A stretch of 32,291 bases of DNA, taken from assembly GCF_016135805.1 (NCBI RefSeq), contig NZ_JADWOX010000032.1:1-32291 (forward strand), read 5' to 3'. The DNA is from Caulobacter hibisci (GTDB lineage: Bacteria; Pseudomonadota; Alphaproteobacteria; Caulobacterales; Caulobacteraceae). The stretch's first letter is position 1. Every line of letters begins with the position of its first letter. Positions 17,275 to 25,944 of this stretch are shown piece by piece. A program made the translations under genes and the position numbers. A model generated the notes under the pieces. That model was not told the origin of the DNA. It ran no database searches and was given only the letters and a program-made list of their open reading frames with translations.

Positions 17275-17913
17275 ATGCTCTCGCACGCCGAACTGTGGAC
17301 GGCGATCGACGCCCTGGCCAAGCGCTTCGACATGAGTCCCTCGGCCATGGCCAAGCTGGCCGGGCTCGACCCCACCGCCTTCAACCGCTCGAAACGCGGC
17401 GACGCCGACACGCGACCGCGCTGGCCCTCGACCGAGAGCCTGGCCAAGGTGCTGGAAGCCACGGGGGTGGGGTTTTCGGAGTTCGCGGCCCTGACCGAGA
17501 CGTCAGGGCTCGGGGGGCCGGGGCGGCGAGCCGGCGTGCCGCTGATCGGCCTGGCGCGGGCCGGGACGCCGGGCATGTTCGACGAGGCGGGCGCGCCGCG
17601 CGGGACGGGCTGGGAAGAGGTGGAGCTGCCGGGGCCGCGCGAGGAAGGGCTCTACGCGCTGGAGGTCGAGGGCGACGCCCTGGCGCCGGTCTATCGCGAC
17701 GGCGACCGGCTCTTGGTCTCGCCGACGGCCGAGCCGCGGCGCGGCGACCGGGTGGTGGTGATGACCACGGACGGCGAGGTGCTGATCCGCGAGATGGGCC
17801 GGCTGACGGCCCGGACGATCGAGCTGACCTCGGTGCTGCGCGACGGCGACGACCGGGTGCTCGACCGCATGGCGGTGGCCTGGGCGGCCTGCATCCAGTG
17901 GGTCAGCCAGTAG
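17275..17913 (+). CDS. Xre/S24-like regulator lacking the protease dyad
   Basis: A 212-residue LexA/CI-like protein. Residues ~5-70 form a helix-turn-helix (MSPSAMAKLAGLDPTAFNRSK, then WPSTESLAKVLEATG). The C-terminal S24 fold is clear: VPLIGLARAGTPG with an Ala-Gly pair at 96-97, then VEGDALAPVYRDGDRLLVSP, RRGDRVVV, EVLIREM. The serine of the usual GDSM is Ala135 and the lysine position appears to be Arg172, so self-cleavage should be lost. The protein may be a stable repressor that uses the fold for dimerisation. Start: ATG 17275 with GGGGAGGA five bases upstream. It is divergent from merR. Confidence 0.82.
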   Translation: MLSHAELWTAIDALAKRFDMSPSAMAKLAGLDPTAFNRSKRGDADTRPRWPSTESLAKVLEATGVGFSEFAALTETSGLGGPGRRAGVPLIGLARAGTPGMFDEAGAPRGTGWEEVELPGPREEGLYALEVEGDALAPVYRDGDRLLVSPTAEPRRGDRVVVMTTDGEVLIREMGRLTARTIELTSVLRDGDDRVLDRMAVAWAACIQWVSQ

Positions 17914-17930
17914 CCGACGACACTTCTTTC

Positions 17931-17978
17931 GAGCATTCCTTTATCCGATAACCGCTTCGCACTTATCGGGGAACGCTC
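17931..17978. other. Long imperfect hairpin between convergent genes
   Basis: CCGATAA (17945-17951) pairs with TTATCGG (17963-17969), and GAGC...TTCC outside pairs with GGGAAC..CTC. There is no T tract. It lies between the converging ends of the genes at 17913 and 17987, so it may stop transcription from both sides. The centre (CCGCTTCGCAC) resembles the family B hairpin. Confidence 0.45.
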
Positions 17979-17986
17979 GCAGGATC

Positions 17987-18196
17987 TCAGGTGCGCGGGC
18001 AGCCGGCGTGGTTGCCGGCAAGCCAGTCGCGAAGGGCGGCCGCGCGGGGATCCTCGCACGACACGTCCACCCGGTAGGATTGCCAGGTGTCGTTGTGGGC
18101 GGCCTCGATCTGGGCGCCGGGGAACTGCGAAGCGATGCCGCCGATCAGGGAGTCGAATTCCGAACGATCGTGCGGGCGAAGGGTGAAGGAAGCCAT
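17987..18196 (-). CDS. Small protein of unknown function (69 aa)
   Basis: A 69-residue acidic-to-neutral protein beginning MASFTLRPHDRSEFDSLIGG, with two cysteines (in SCEDP and AGCPRT) and no membrane segment. AGGA lies eight bases before the ATG at 18196. Codon choice fits the high-GC neighbours, and the gene is convergent with the S24-like regulator and bounded by intergenic repeats, which supports a real gene. I do not recognise a family. Confidence 0.6.
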   Translation of the reverse strand: MASFTLRPHDRSEFDSLIGGIASQFPGAQIEAAHNDTWQSYRVDVSCEDPRAAALRDWLAGNHAGCPRT

Positions 18197-18308
18197 CGGA
18201 CTATTCCTGGTTCTGATGGTTCCAAGCCTAGACCCCCAAATGCGAGCAGACCCTTAATGGCGAATTCAGAAACCGTTCATCAAACGAGGCACGGTGTCGC
18301 ACTGCGCT

Positions 18309-18470
18309 CCCTCTCCCCTTGCGGGAGAGGGTGGCCTCCGAAGGAGGTCGGGTGAGGGGTCGCACGTACAGAAACGCCGCGACGGCTGTTCAGCTGTCGC
18401 GGCGTTTTACTTCTGAGAGACCCCTCATCCGTCGCCTACGGCGACACCTTCTCCCGCAAGGGGAGAAGGA
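18309..18470. repeat. Family D paired inverted repeat, copy 2
   Basis: Left arm 18309-18361 (CCCTCTCCCCTTGCGGGAGAGG ... GGGTGAGGGGT) and inverted right arm about 18414-18470 (TGAGAGACCCCTCATCC ... CTTCTCCCGCAAGGGGAGAAG). The right arm ends on the base before the lysK stop codon. Between the arms is a strong hairpin (18373-18406). Confidence 0.85.
18373..18408 (-). terminator. Bidirectional terminator-like hairpin downstream of lysK
   Basis: An 11-base stem AACGCCGCGAC (18373-18383) / GTCGCGGCGTT (18396-18406) with further pairing inside. On the plus strand the stem runs into TTTT; on the minus strand it runs into TTTCTG. It most likely ends lysK transcription. Confidence 0.75.
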
Positions 18471-20129
18471 TCAGGAGAGCTTCTCTTCGATCAGCGCGAT
18501 CGTGCGATCCACCCCGAAGATCGCGGCGAACGAGCCGAAGCGCGGGCCCTGGCTTTGGCCGAGCAGCACTTCGTACAGAGCCTGGAACCAGGCGCGCAGC
18601 GGGTCGAAGCCGTGGGTCTTGCCGACCTCGAACACTTCGTTCTGGATCAGCTCGGCGTCCTGGGTCCCGGCCGGCATGGCCTTCAGCTTGGCCAGCAGGT
18701 CGAGGATCGCCGCGCGCTCGACGTCGGTCGGGGCGCGGAAGGTCTTCGTGGGCTTCACGAAGTCCTCGTAATAGTTGATCGCGTAGCCGGCCAGGCGGTC
18801 GAGCAGCGGCTGGGTCTCGGCCGACGCGCCCGGGATGTAGCGCGACAGGAAGCCCCAGAGGATCTCCTTGGTCGAGGCGTCGGCGGCCGACACCAGGTTC
18901 AGCATCAGGCTGAACGACACCGGCGAGCTCTGCTGCGGCGGCTGGCCCGAGTGGATGTGCCAGACCGGGTTGTCGAGCTGCTTGGCCGGCTCCTGGCGGC
19001 CGAAGGCGTCCAGCTGCTGCAGGTACTCATCCGTCGCCTTGGGGATGACGTCGAAATACAGCTTCTTGGCCGACTTCGGGCTCTGGAACATGTAGTAGGA
19101 CAGGCTTTCCGGCGCGCCGTAGCGCAGCCAGTCCTCCATCGACAGGCCGTTGCCCTTGGACTTGGAGATCTTCTGATTGTTCTCGTCCAGGAAGAGCTCG
19201 TAGTTGAAGCCTTCCGGCGGAACCCCGCCCAGCGCCTTGCAGATCGCGCCCGAGGCCTTGACCGAGTCGATCAGGTCCTTGCCGCTCATCTCATAGTCGA
19301 CGCCCAGGGCGGTCCAGCGCATGGCCCAGTCGGGCTTCCACTGCATCTTCACGTGGCCGCCGGTGACCGGCACTTCGACGCGCGAGCCGTCCTCGTCCTC
19401 GAAGACGATCGTGCCCTTCTCGACGTTGCGCTCCAGCGTCGGGACCTGCAGCACCTTGCCGGTGCTGGGGCTGACGGGCAGGAACGGCGAATAGGTGGCG
19501 CGGCGCTCCTCGCCCAGGGTCGGCAGCATGACCTTCTGGATGGCGTCGAAGCGGGCCAGGGCCGTCAGCAGGGTCTCGTCGAACAGACCGCCCTTGTAGC
19601 ACTCGGTCGAGGACACGAACTCGTACTCGAAGCCGAAGCCGTCCAGGAAGGCGCGCAGGCGGGCGTTGTTGTGGGCGCCGAAGCTGTCGTGGGTGCCGAA
19701 CGGGTCGCGGACGACCGTCAGCGGCTTGCCCAGGTCCTCGATCAGCGGCTGCTTGTTCTCGATGTTGTCCGGCACCTTGCGCAGGCCGTCCATGTCGTCG
19801 CTGAAGGCGATCAGGCGCGTGGGGATGGCGTCGTCGACGAGCGCGCGGAAGGCCTGGCGCACCATGGTCGTGCGCGCGACTTCGCCGAAGGTGCCCAGGT
19901 GCGGCAGGCCGGACGGGCCGTAGCCGGTCTCGAAGATCACGGCTTTGGAGAGGGCCGGATAGGCTTTCACCGCCTCGTCGGTCTTGCCGGCGTCGATCAG
20001 GGCTTTCGCCGCTTCTTGATCGGCGCGGTCGGGAAGACGCACGCGCAGGACGCGGGCGATGGTGGCGCGCGCCTGCTCGAACGGCCAGGAGCGGGCTTCG
20101 CGGGCGAGGGGGGAGAGGCCTTCAAACAT
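18471..20129 (-). CDS. lysK: Lysyl-tRNA synthetase, class I
   Basis: Charges tRNA-Lys with lysine. This is the archaeal-type class I enzyme found also in many alphaproteobacteria, not the class II LysS. The HIGH-equivalent GPSGLPHLGT is at residues 71-80 after VIFETGY, and the KMSKS motif is in QKISKSKGNGLS. Length 552 is typical. ATG at 20129 gives the normal N-terminus MFEGLSPLAREARSWPFEQA. It is monocistronic between a terminator hairpin and a broken RES gene. Being essential, it anchors this stretch as core chromosome beside the island. Confidence 0.95.
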   Translation of the reverse strand: MFEGLSPLAREARSWPFEQARATIARVLRVRLPDRADQEAAKALIDAGKTDEAVKAYPALSKAVIFETGYGPSGLPHLGTFGEVARTTMVRQAFRALVDDAIPTRLIAFSDDMDGLRKVPDNIENKQPLIEDLGKPLTVVRDPFGTHDSFGAHNNARLRAFLDGFGFEYEFVSSTECYKGGLFDETLLTALARFDAIQKVMLPTLGEERRATYSPFLPVSPSTGKVLQVPTLERNVEKGTIVFEDEDGSRVEVPVTGGHVKMQWKPDWAMRWTALGVDYEMSGKDLIDSVKASGAICKALGGVPPEGFNYELFLDENNQKISKSKGNGLSMEDWLRYGAPESLSYYMFQSPKSAKKLYFDVIPKATDEYLQQLDAFGRQEPAKQLDNPVWHIHSGQPPQQSSPVSFSLMLNLVSAADASTKEILWGFLSRYIPGASAETQPLLDRLAGYAINYYEDFVKPTKTFRAPTDVERAAILDLLAKLKAMPAGTQDAELIQNEVFEVGKTHGFDPLRAWFQALYEVLLGQSQGPRFGSFAAIFGVDRTIALIEEKLS

Positions 20130-20174
20130 GGCCGCGCGTATAAACCCTGGCGGGGGATGAGGCTAGGGCGAGGC

Positions 20175-20270
20175 TCAGAACAGGCGCGGATCGAAGCGGA
20201 ACGGCTCGTCGCCTACGACCCTCACCTTGGCGAAGGCCGGGTGGCGGGGATTGAGCAGGGTGTTGGTTCG
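20175..20270 (-). pseudogene. C-terminal fragment of a RES-domain toxin gene
   Basis: The last 31 codons before a stop at 20175 read RTNTLLNPRHPAFAKVRVVG then DEPFRFDPRLF, which resembles the end of RES-domain proteins (NAD-degrading toxins of RES-Xre pairs: N-x-L-NP-x-HP-x-F then P-F-x-FDPR). Upstream of 20270 the frame loses similarity and turns to unrelated sequence, so the rest of the gene is missing. No Xre partner is present. The break coincides with the left edge of the lower-GC island, suggesting that an insertion or replacement destroyed the toxin gene. Identification is from memory of the family and is based on a short stretch. Confidence 0.55.
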
Positions 20271-20437
20271 GCTAGCAAAGCTGACTGCCCATAAGCAGGG
20301 CGTAAAAGTTGCATTCCCCCAAATGTCAGCCTTAGTGTGAGGTCGTACTGTAGCGCTTGGCTGGTTCAGCCCTGAAGCGCCGCAGCGCGAGGTCAAGCAA
20401 CTTCGCGGCAATGGGGCGGCGACGCGGGAGGACAGGA

Positions 20438-21307
20438 TTGGCATCAGTAGTTACGGTTATGAACATGAAGGGCGGCGTCGGTAAGACGACGGCGACCCTA
20501 AATTTAGGAGGGCTGCTGGCGCGGTATGTCATTGGCGGCAAGCCACCACTGCGTGTCCTCATGATCGACTACGACCCGCAATTCAACCTATCTCAGGCTT
20601 ATCTTACTGCAAAAGACTATTTTGCATTGGAAAAGCAACGCAAAACTACCCTCTCGATTCTAATGGATAGCGGCACGGCACTAAATCCGTATCAGCTACA
20701 AGTTCCAGGAAATCACGCGCCACCCAGCGTCGGATCGCTAGCGACAAATCTATATAAACACCCTTCAGGCGGCCTTCTGGATATCGTTCCATCAACATTA
20801 AATCTAATGTACGTGGCCCTGGGTCAGGCAACGACCAACACTGGGCCAATCGAGGAGAGATTTGAAAAATTCATTACAGATTGCCGTGCGCATTATGATC
20901 TAATACTTATAGATTGCCATCCAGCGGGCTCGCTGTTCACGAAAACATCTTTGACGAATTCCGATTACGTTCTGATCCCTGTCGTACCTCAGAAGTACGC
21001 CGTTCGCGGCATCGGCCTAATGATGGAATTCATGAAGGCAAAAAAGGCGGGCACAAAAGCTCCGGCCCCCCTAATCCTATTCAACTCCACGAGTCGCCAC
21101 GGAACCTCACCGGAGGAGGCGGCCATTCGTGCGGATGGGACGTACGCGCCATTCTGTCTCGCGAATACGCTGAAATGGTATAAGGCTTTTGGAGAGCCCG
21201 AGGGGGGCTCAGGGTTCGTTTGGCAGAGCAGCAAGCCCTACAGCACCCAGGCCTTTACCAACTTAGCCGCCGTTGGGCGCGAGCTTCGGACAAAGATTGC
21301 GTTATGA
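20438..21307 (+). CDS. ParA/Soj-type ATPase of the island
   Basis: A 289-residue deviant-Walker ATPase. Residues 10-18 are the Walker A MKGGVGKTT with the signature lysine K11; IDYDPQFN (43-50) is the A' motif and LILIDCHPAG (155-164) the Walker B. Such ATPases dimerise on ATP and move DNA or protein cargo, or act as switches. TTG at 20438 is preferred because GGGAGGA lies five bases upstream and the protein then starts MASVVTVMNMKGG as ParA proteins do; ATG 20411 and TTG 20357 have no such site. Its stop overlaps the next gene (ATGA). No ParB or parS-like repeat is seen, so plasmid-style partition is not supported. Confidence 0.88.
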   Translation: MASVVTVMNMKGGVGKTTATLNLGGLLARYVIGGKPPLRVLMIDYDPQFNLSQAYLTAKDYFALEKQRKTTLSILMDSGTALNPYQLQVPGNHAPPSVGSLATNLYKHPSGGLLDIVPSTLNLMYVALGQATTNTGPIEERFEKFITDCRAHYDLILIDCHPAGSLFTKTSLTNSDYVLIPVVPQKYAVRGIGLMMEFMKAKKAGTKAPAPLILFNSTSRHGTSPEEAAIRADGTYAPFCLANTLKWYKAFGEPEGGSGFVWQSSKPYSTQAFTNLAAVGRELRTKIAL

Positions 21308-21735
21308 TGCAAACCGCCCGGTATCGAGCCTTGCTCCGCTCGCTGTTCGCCAGCGTTCTTCAGTCAGACCTCAGCGCTGCAGACCTTCAAGCGCTCGCTA
21401 GCGAGCTGCGCCGCGGCCGCCTAGCTGATGAGCTGGCATACATGATTGAGCAGACGAGCAAGCATTTCCGCGACCCTCCCGACATGGCGAGCGACGACTT
21501 GCGAGCCCTTGAGCGGCTGATAAAAGATAAGCGCCTAACAAAGTCTGCCGTTTATAACATTATTTCCAGCATAGATGCCGGATCCAAAGCCCCTGAATCT
21601 GCAACCTTGCGCCAGATGCTTCAAGATTTCCTTTCATCCGCCTCCTCCAAGCAGATTGAAAAACTTCTGGATGTCCTTGGCTCCGTGGAGGGGGTGGATC
21701 CGTACCTCAAAGGTATCACTGACCGAGAGCGTTGA
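21304..21735 (+). CDS. Small helical protein of unknown function, middle gene of the ParA operon
   Basis: 143 residues, almost all predicted helix from composition: ARYRALLRSLFASVLQ, SAADLQALASELRRG, DDLRALERLIKDKRLTKSAVYNIIS, then LRQMLQDFLSSASSKQIEKLLDVLG. There is no membrane segment and no cysteine. The ATG at 21304 overlaps the ParA stop and a second ATG at 21307 follows; with no ribosome site the gene depends on coupling. This suggests a fixed ratio to, and a complex with, the ATPase. It could be a ParB-like adaptor or a regulator of the third protein. I do not recognise a family. Confidence 0.8.
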   Translation: MMQTARYRALLRSLFASVLQSDLSAADLQALASELRRGRLADELAYMIEQTSKHFRDPPDMASDDLRALERLIKDKRLTKSAVYNIISSIDAGSKAPESATLRQMLQDFLSSASSKQIEKLLDVLGSVEGVDPYLKGITDRER

Positions 21736-21736
21736 A

Positions 21737-22435
21737 ATGTCGCTTCCGCTAATCTTGGGTGGCGTCAATTGGTTCAAAAACATTGAGTCGACGTTTTCAG
21801 ATGACGCATCCCTCGAAAAGCTTGAGGCCGCGCTTCTGAGAATAGCCATCTGGTCTAAACAATTAGAGATTTGCGATACTGAAAATCCAGCCCTGTGCTT
21901 CATAAGGGAAATGCAGATCGCGGCGCAGCAATGCGTCGCACTTCTGGGACTGTGCGTCTATAAGGCGTCCGCATCGTCATCCCGAACACTTCTGGAGACT
22001 TGCCTATATTATTCCTACTTTCGAAGCCACCCCAGTGAGCTGGCAACCCTAGTAAGGGTAGACAAATATTATATAAGCAAATCTGATGTTCTTGATTATC
22101 ACAAGCTACACACTCCGAATTTCATAAAGCTTCAAGAGACATTCGACGTCATTGGTCGCTTAGAGCAGTGGTATTCACGTGTATCAGCGGTAGTTCACGG
22201 GCAAATTCCGGGTGTCTGGAATGCACATACTTCTTTAGGCGGAATCGGCTTCAATAAAGAGGCGCACAACCTTGCAATATCGACGTTCTTGGCAGGCGAG
22301 GAGCTTTGCCACCATTTCCTCCTCTGCACTGCTGGGAAGGATTTGTGGTCAGGATTCGCCCCGGACGCCAAAGCTCACCTTATAAAAGGTCTTGCCGGGG
22401 ACAAAAAGGCAACCCTTGGCTTGGATGGAAAATAA
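21737..22435 (+). CDS. HEPN-like / DUF5677-like protein, third gene of the ParA operon
   Basis: A 232-residue mostly helical protein. The segment ASSSRTLLETCLYYSYF (~79-95), then a spacer with HP and HK, then EQWYSRVSAVVHGQIPG (143-159) resembles the layout of DUF5677-type proteins. R148 and H154 make an R-x5-H motif, the hallmark spacing (R-x4-6-H) of HEPN RNases. ATG at 21737 is one base after the previous stop, so the three genes form one coupled unit. HEPN proteins are common toxins and effectors in defence and toxin-antitoxin systems; activity here is inferred from a short motif. Base composition is low-GC like its two partners. Confidence 0.75.
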   Translation: MSLPLILGGVNWFKNIESTFSDDASLEKLEAALLRIAIWSKQLEICDTENPALCFIREMQIAAQQCVALLGLCVYKASASSSRTLLETCLYYSYFRSHPSELATLVRVDKYYISKSDVLDYHKLHTPNFIKLQETFDVIGRLEQWYSRVSAVVHGQIPGVWNAHTSLGGIGFNKEAHNLAISTFLAGEELCHHFLLCTAGKDLWSGFAPDAKAHLIKGLAGDKKATLGLDGK

Positions 22436-22530
22436 AAACCTGGGCTCGCAGGCGCGGCGGCGCTGGACTAGGCCGTGCTGCTTTGCGTCGCTTAAATGGC
22501 GATCGATAGCAATTGTCGGCCTGAGAGGAT

Positions 22531-22589
22531 GAGAGACCCCTCACCCGACCTGCCTTCGGGAGGCCACCTCTCCCGCAAGGTGAGAGGGA
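22531..22589. repeat. Single family D arm beside the island
   Basis: GAGAGACCCCTCACCCGACC ... GGCCACCTCTCCCGCAAGGTGAGAGG matches the right arms at 8586 and 18414, but no left partner exists upstream. It ends three bases before the acs stop codon. The island's right edge lies in 22436-22530, so the missing arm may have been lost with the insertion. Confidence 0.7.
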
Positions 22590-22592
22590 CTA

Positions 22593-24542
<1,950 letters not shown>

Positions 24543-24750
24543 CACGCATCTCCCTAGGTCTACAGTCGATCTTGTCGTCGCCGGCGGTCTTGCCGCTGCG
24601 TCAGTCGTCGTCTTGCGAGCGGGAGTATGCGAAGCGGCGGCCCCTGCGCAAGAAGACCAATACGGTTTCATGCTTCGCGACGCGGTTCTTGTTCGGCTTG
24701 GCGGCGATGTCGGCTTGGCCGCAGACCGAAAAGCACGACTCATGCCACGA

Positions 24751-24780
24751 TTGACAAGAACAAATTGGCAACAGTTAGTG
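24751..24780 (+). promoter_or_regulatory. Candidate promoter of the two-TM protein gene
   Basis: A perfect TTGACA at 24751-24756 is followed 18 bases later by TTAGTG (24775-24780), a poor -10 match. The spacing would start transcription near 24787, about 23 bases before the ATG. No other coding signal is seen in 24550-24809. Confidence 0.35.
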
Positions 24781-24809
24781 GTGCGAGTTCCGTAGCTGCA
24801 AGGTCGCCA

Positions 24810-25148
24810 ATGCCCTTCGAACACCCGGACGCCCCCGTCGCGATCGTCGGCTCCACGCCGCCAAACCGCCCCTGGGCGAAGGCGCCCGCCTGGGTGCTGG
24901 CCCCGATGATGGGGCTTGCCTATCTGGTCTCGATCATCCAGCTCGGTTTCGTGCTGACCAAGGCTGGCCCACCGTTCATCACCGCGCTGAACGGCATCCA
25001 CTCCTGGCATGATCTCGGAGGACTGCGCGGCCTGGGCGTTGGCCTGTCGCTGGCGATCATCCTGGCCGTCTTCGCCAGCGGCGGCTGGTTCTTCGCCGTG
25101 ATGGCCAAATCGCTGGAAGATGAACTGAAGCGCCGGATGGGCCTTTGA
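24810..25148 (+). CDS. Small two-transmembrane-helix protein, unknown function
   Basis: 112 residues with two hydrophobic helices, about 27-50 (WVLAPMMGLAYLVSIIQLGF) and 75-97 (GVGLSLAIILAVFASGGWFF), separated by a short loop, and a charged tail (KSLEDELKRRMGL). Likely an inner-membrane protein. ATG at 24810 has AAGGTCG a few bases upstream; earlier in-frame codons give low-complexity sequence. It is divergent from acs and ends at a hairpin terminator. No family is recognised. Confidence 0.7.
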   Translation: MPFEHPDAPVAIVGSTPPNRPWAKAPAWVLAPMMGLAYLVSIIQLGFVLTKAGPPFITALNGIHSWHDLGGLRGLGVGLSLAIILAVFASGGWFFAVMAKSLEDELKRRMGL

Positions 25149-25185
25149 GCGCGGCGAACGATGAAAGCCGCCGCGCCCGAGCTTT
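25149..25185. terminator. Hairpin terminator between convergent genes
   Basis: GCGCGGCG (25149-25156) pairs perfectly with CGCCGCGC (25169-25176), followed on the plus strand by CCGAGCTTTT. It lies directly after the stop of the two-TM gene and just before the stop of the peroxiredoxin on the other strand, so it may serve both. Confidence 0.55.
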
Positions 25186-25188
25186 TGC

Positions 25189-25821
25189 CTAGGCCGGCTG
25201 CGGCACCACGCGCAGGTAGGGCTTCTGCTCGTCCCAGCCGTTCGGGAAGAGGTCCTTGGCCGCCTCGTTGCTCACCGACGGGACGATGATCACGTCGCCG
25301 CCCTGCTGCCAGTTGGCCGGGGTGGCGACCTTGTGGCCGTCGGTCAGCTGCAGGCTGTCGATGACCCGCAGGATCTCGTCGAAGTTCCGGCCCGTGGAGG
25401 CCGGATAGGTCAGGGTCAAGCGCAGCTTCTTGTTCGGGTCGATGATGTAGACGCTGCGGACGGTCAGGGTGTCGGACGCATTGGGGTGGATCATGCCGTA
25501 CAGGCTGGACACCGAGCGGTCGGTGTCGGCGATCAGCGGGAAGTTCAGCTTCGCGCCTTGCGTCTCCTCGATGTCGGCCGCCCAGCCGCCGTGGTTCTCC
25601 AGGCCGTCGACCGACAGGCCGACCACCTTGACGCCGCGCTTGTCGAATTCCGGCTTCAGCTTGGCCACGGTCCCCAGCTCGGTGGTGCAGACCGGGGTGA
25701 AGTCCTTGGGGTGCGAGAACAGCACGACCCACGAGCCCTCGCCCCAGGCGTGGAACTGGATCGGACCTTCGGTCGAGGCCTGGGTGAAGTCCGGAACGAT
25801 GTCGCCGAGTTGCAGGGCCAT
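25189..25821 (-). CDS. 1-Cys peroxiredoxin (Prx6 type)
   Basis: A 210-residue peroxide-reducing enzyme. The peroxidatic Cys is C45 in the conserved HPKDFTPVCTTELG; no resolving cysteine is present. The remaining active-site features (Thr42, and Arg in STGRNFDE) are in place, and the Prx6-type C-terminal extension (PANWQQGGDVIIVPS, then YLRVVPQP) is complete. ATG at 25821 gives the normal start MALQLGDIVPDF; the open frame upstream reads through non-coding sequence. It is divergent from the creatininase-family gene. Cytoplasmic. Confidence 0.93.
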   Translation of the reverse strand: MALQLGDIVPDFTQASTEGPIQFHAWGEGSWVVLFSHPKDFTPVCTTELGTVAKLKPEFDKRGVKVVGLSVDGLENHGGWAADIEETQGAKLNFPLIADTDRSVSSLYGMIHPNASDTLTVRSVYIIDPNKKLRLTLTYPASTGRNFDEILRVIDSLQLTDGHKVATPANWQQGGDVIIVPSVSNEAAKDLFPNGWDEQKPYLRVVPQPA

Positions 25822-25944
25822 GAGCGGCCTCCATGCTGAAATTTCGGGTCGGCTCCGCGCGCCATCGGGCGTAAAGCCGTGGCCGGACACTAGGCGCGGG
25901 TTTCCCGCCGCGCCGACCCAGGATTTCTTTCGGAGTTTCCAGCC

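Larger units (their letters stand above)
20271..22530 (+). mobile_element. Probable horizontally acquired three-gene island
   Basis: Between the RES fragment and the lone family D arm the base composition drops visibly (AT-rich codons such as AAT, ATA, TTA, AAA are frequent) compared with the very GC-rich genes on both sides. It holds three same-strand genes in a coupled operon. No integrase, transposase, tRNA target or direct-repeat ends are visible, so the means of entry is unknown; recombination at the flanking repeats is one option. The 167 bases from 20271 to the first start hold no gene and probably the promoter. Confidence 0.65.

Noticed and set aside
17275..17913. Calling the S24-like protein LexA
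   Set aside because: The catalytic Ser and Lys are missing and the helix-turn-helix is of the Xre type, so it is not the SOS repressor.
18555..20294. A plus-strand open frame of about 580 codons
   Set aside because: Antisense of lysK; Gly/Val/Gln/Arg-rich shadow composition and no motifs.
20357..20437. Upstream starts (TTG 20357, ATG 20411) for the ParA-type gene
   Set aside because: They add an Arg-rich leader without a ribosome site, whereas TTG 20438 has GGGAGGA five bases upstream and gives the normal ParA N-terminus.
20271..22530. The island as a plasmid partition locus or integrated plasmid
   Set aside because: No ParB, parS-like iterons, replication, relaxase or integrase gene is seen; only the ATPase recalls partition.
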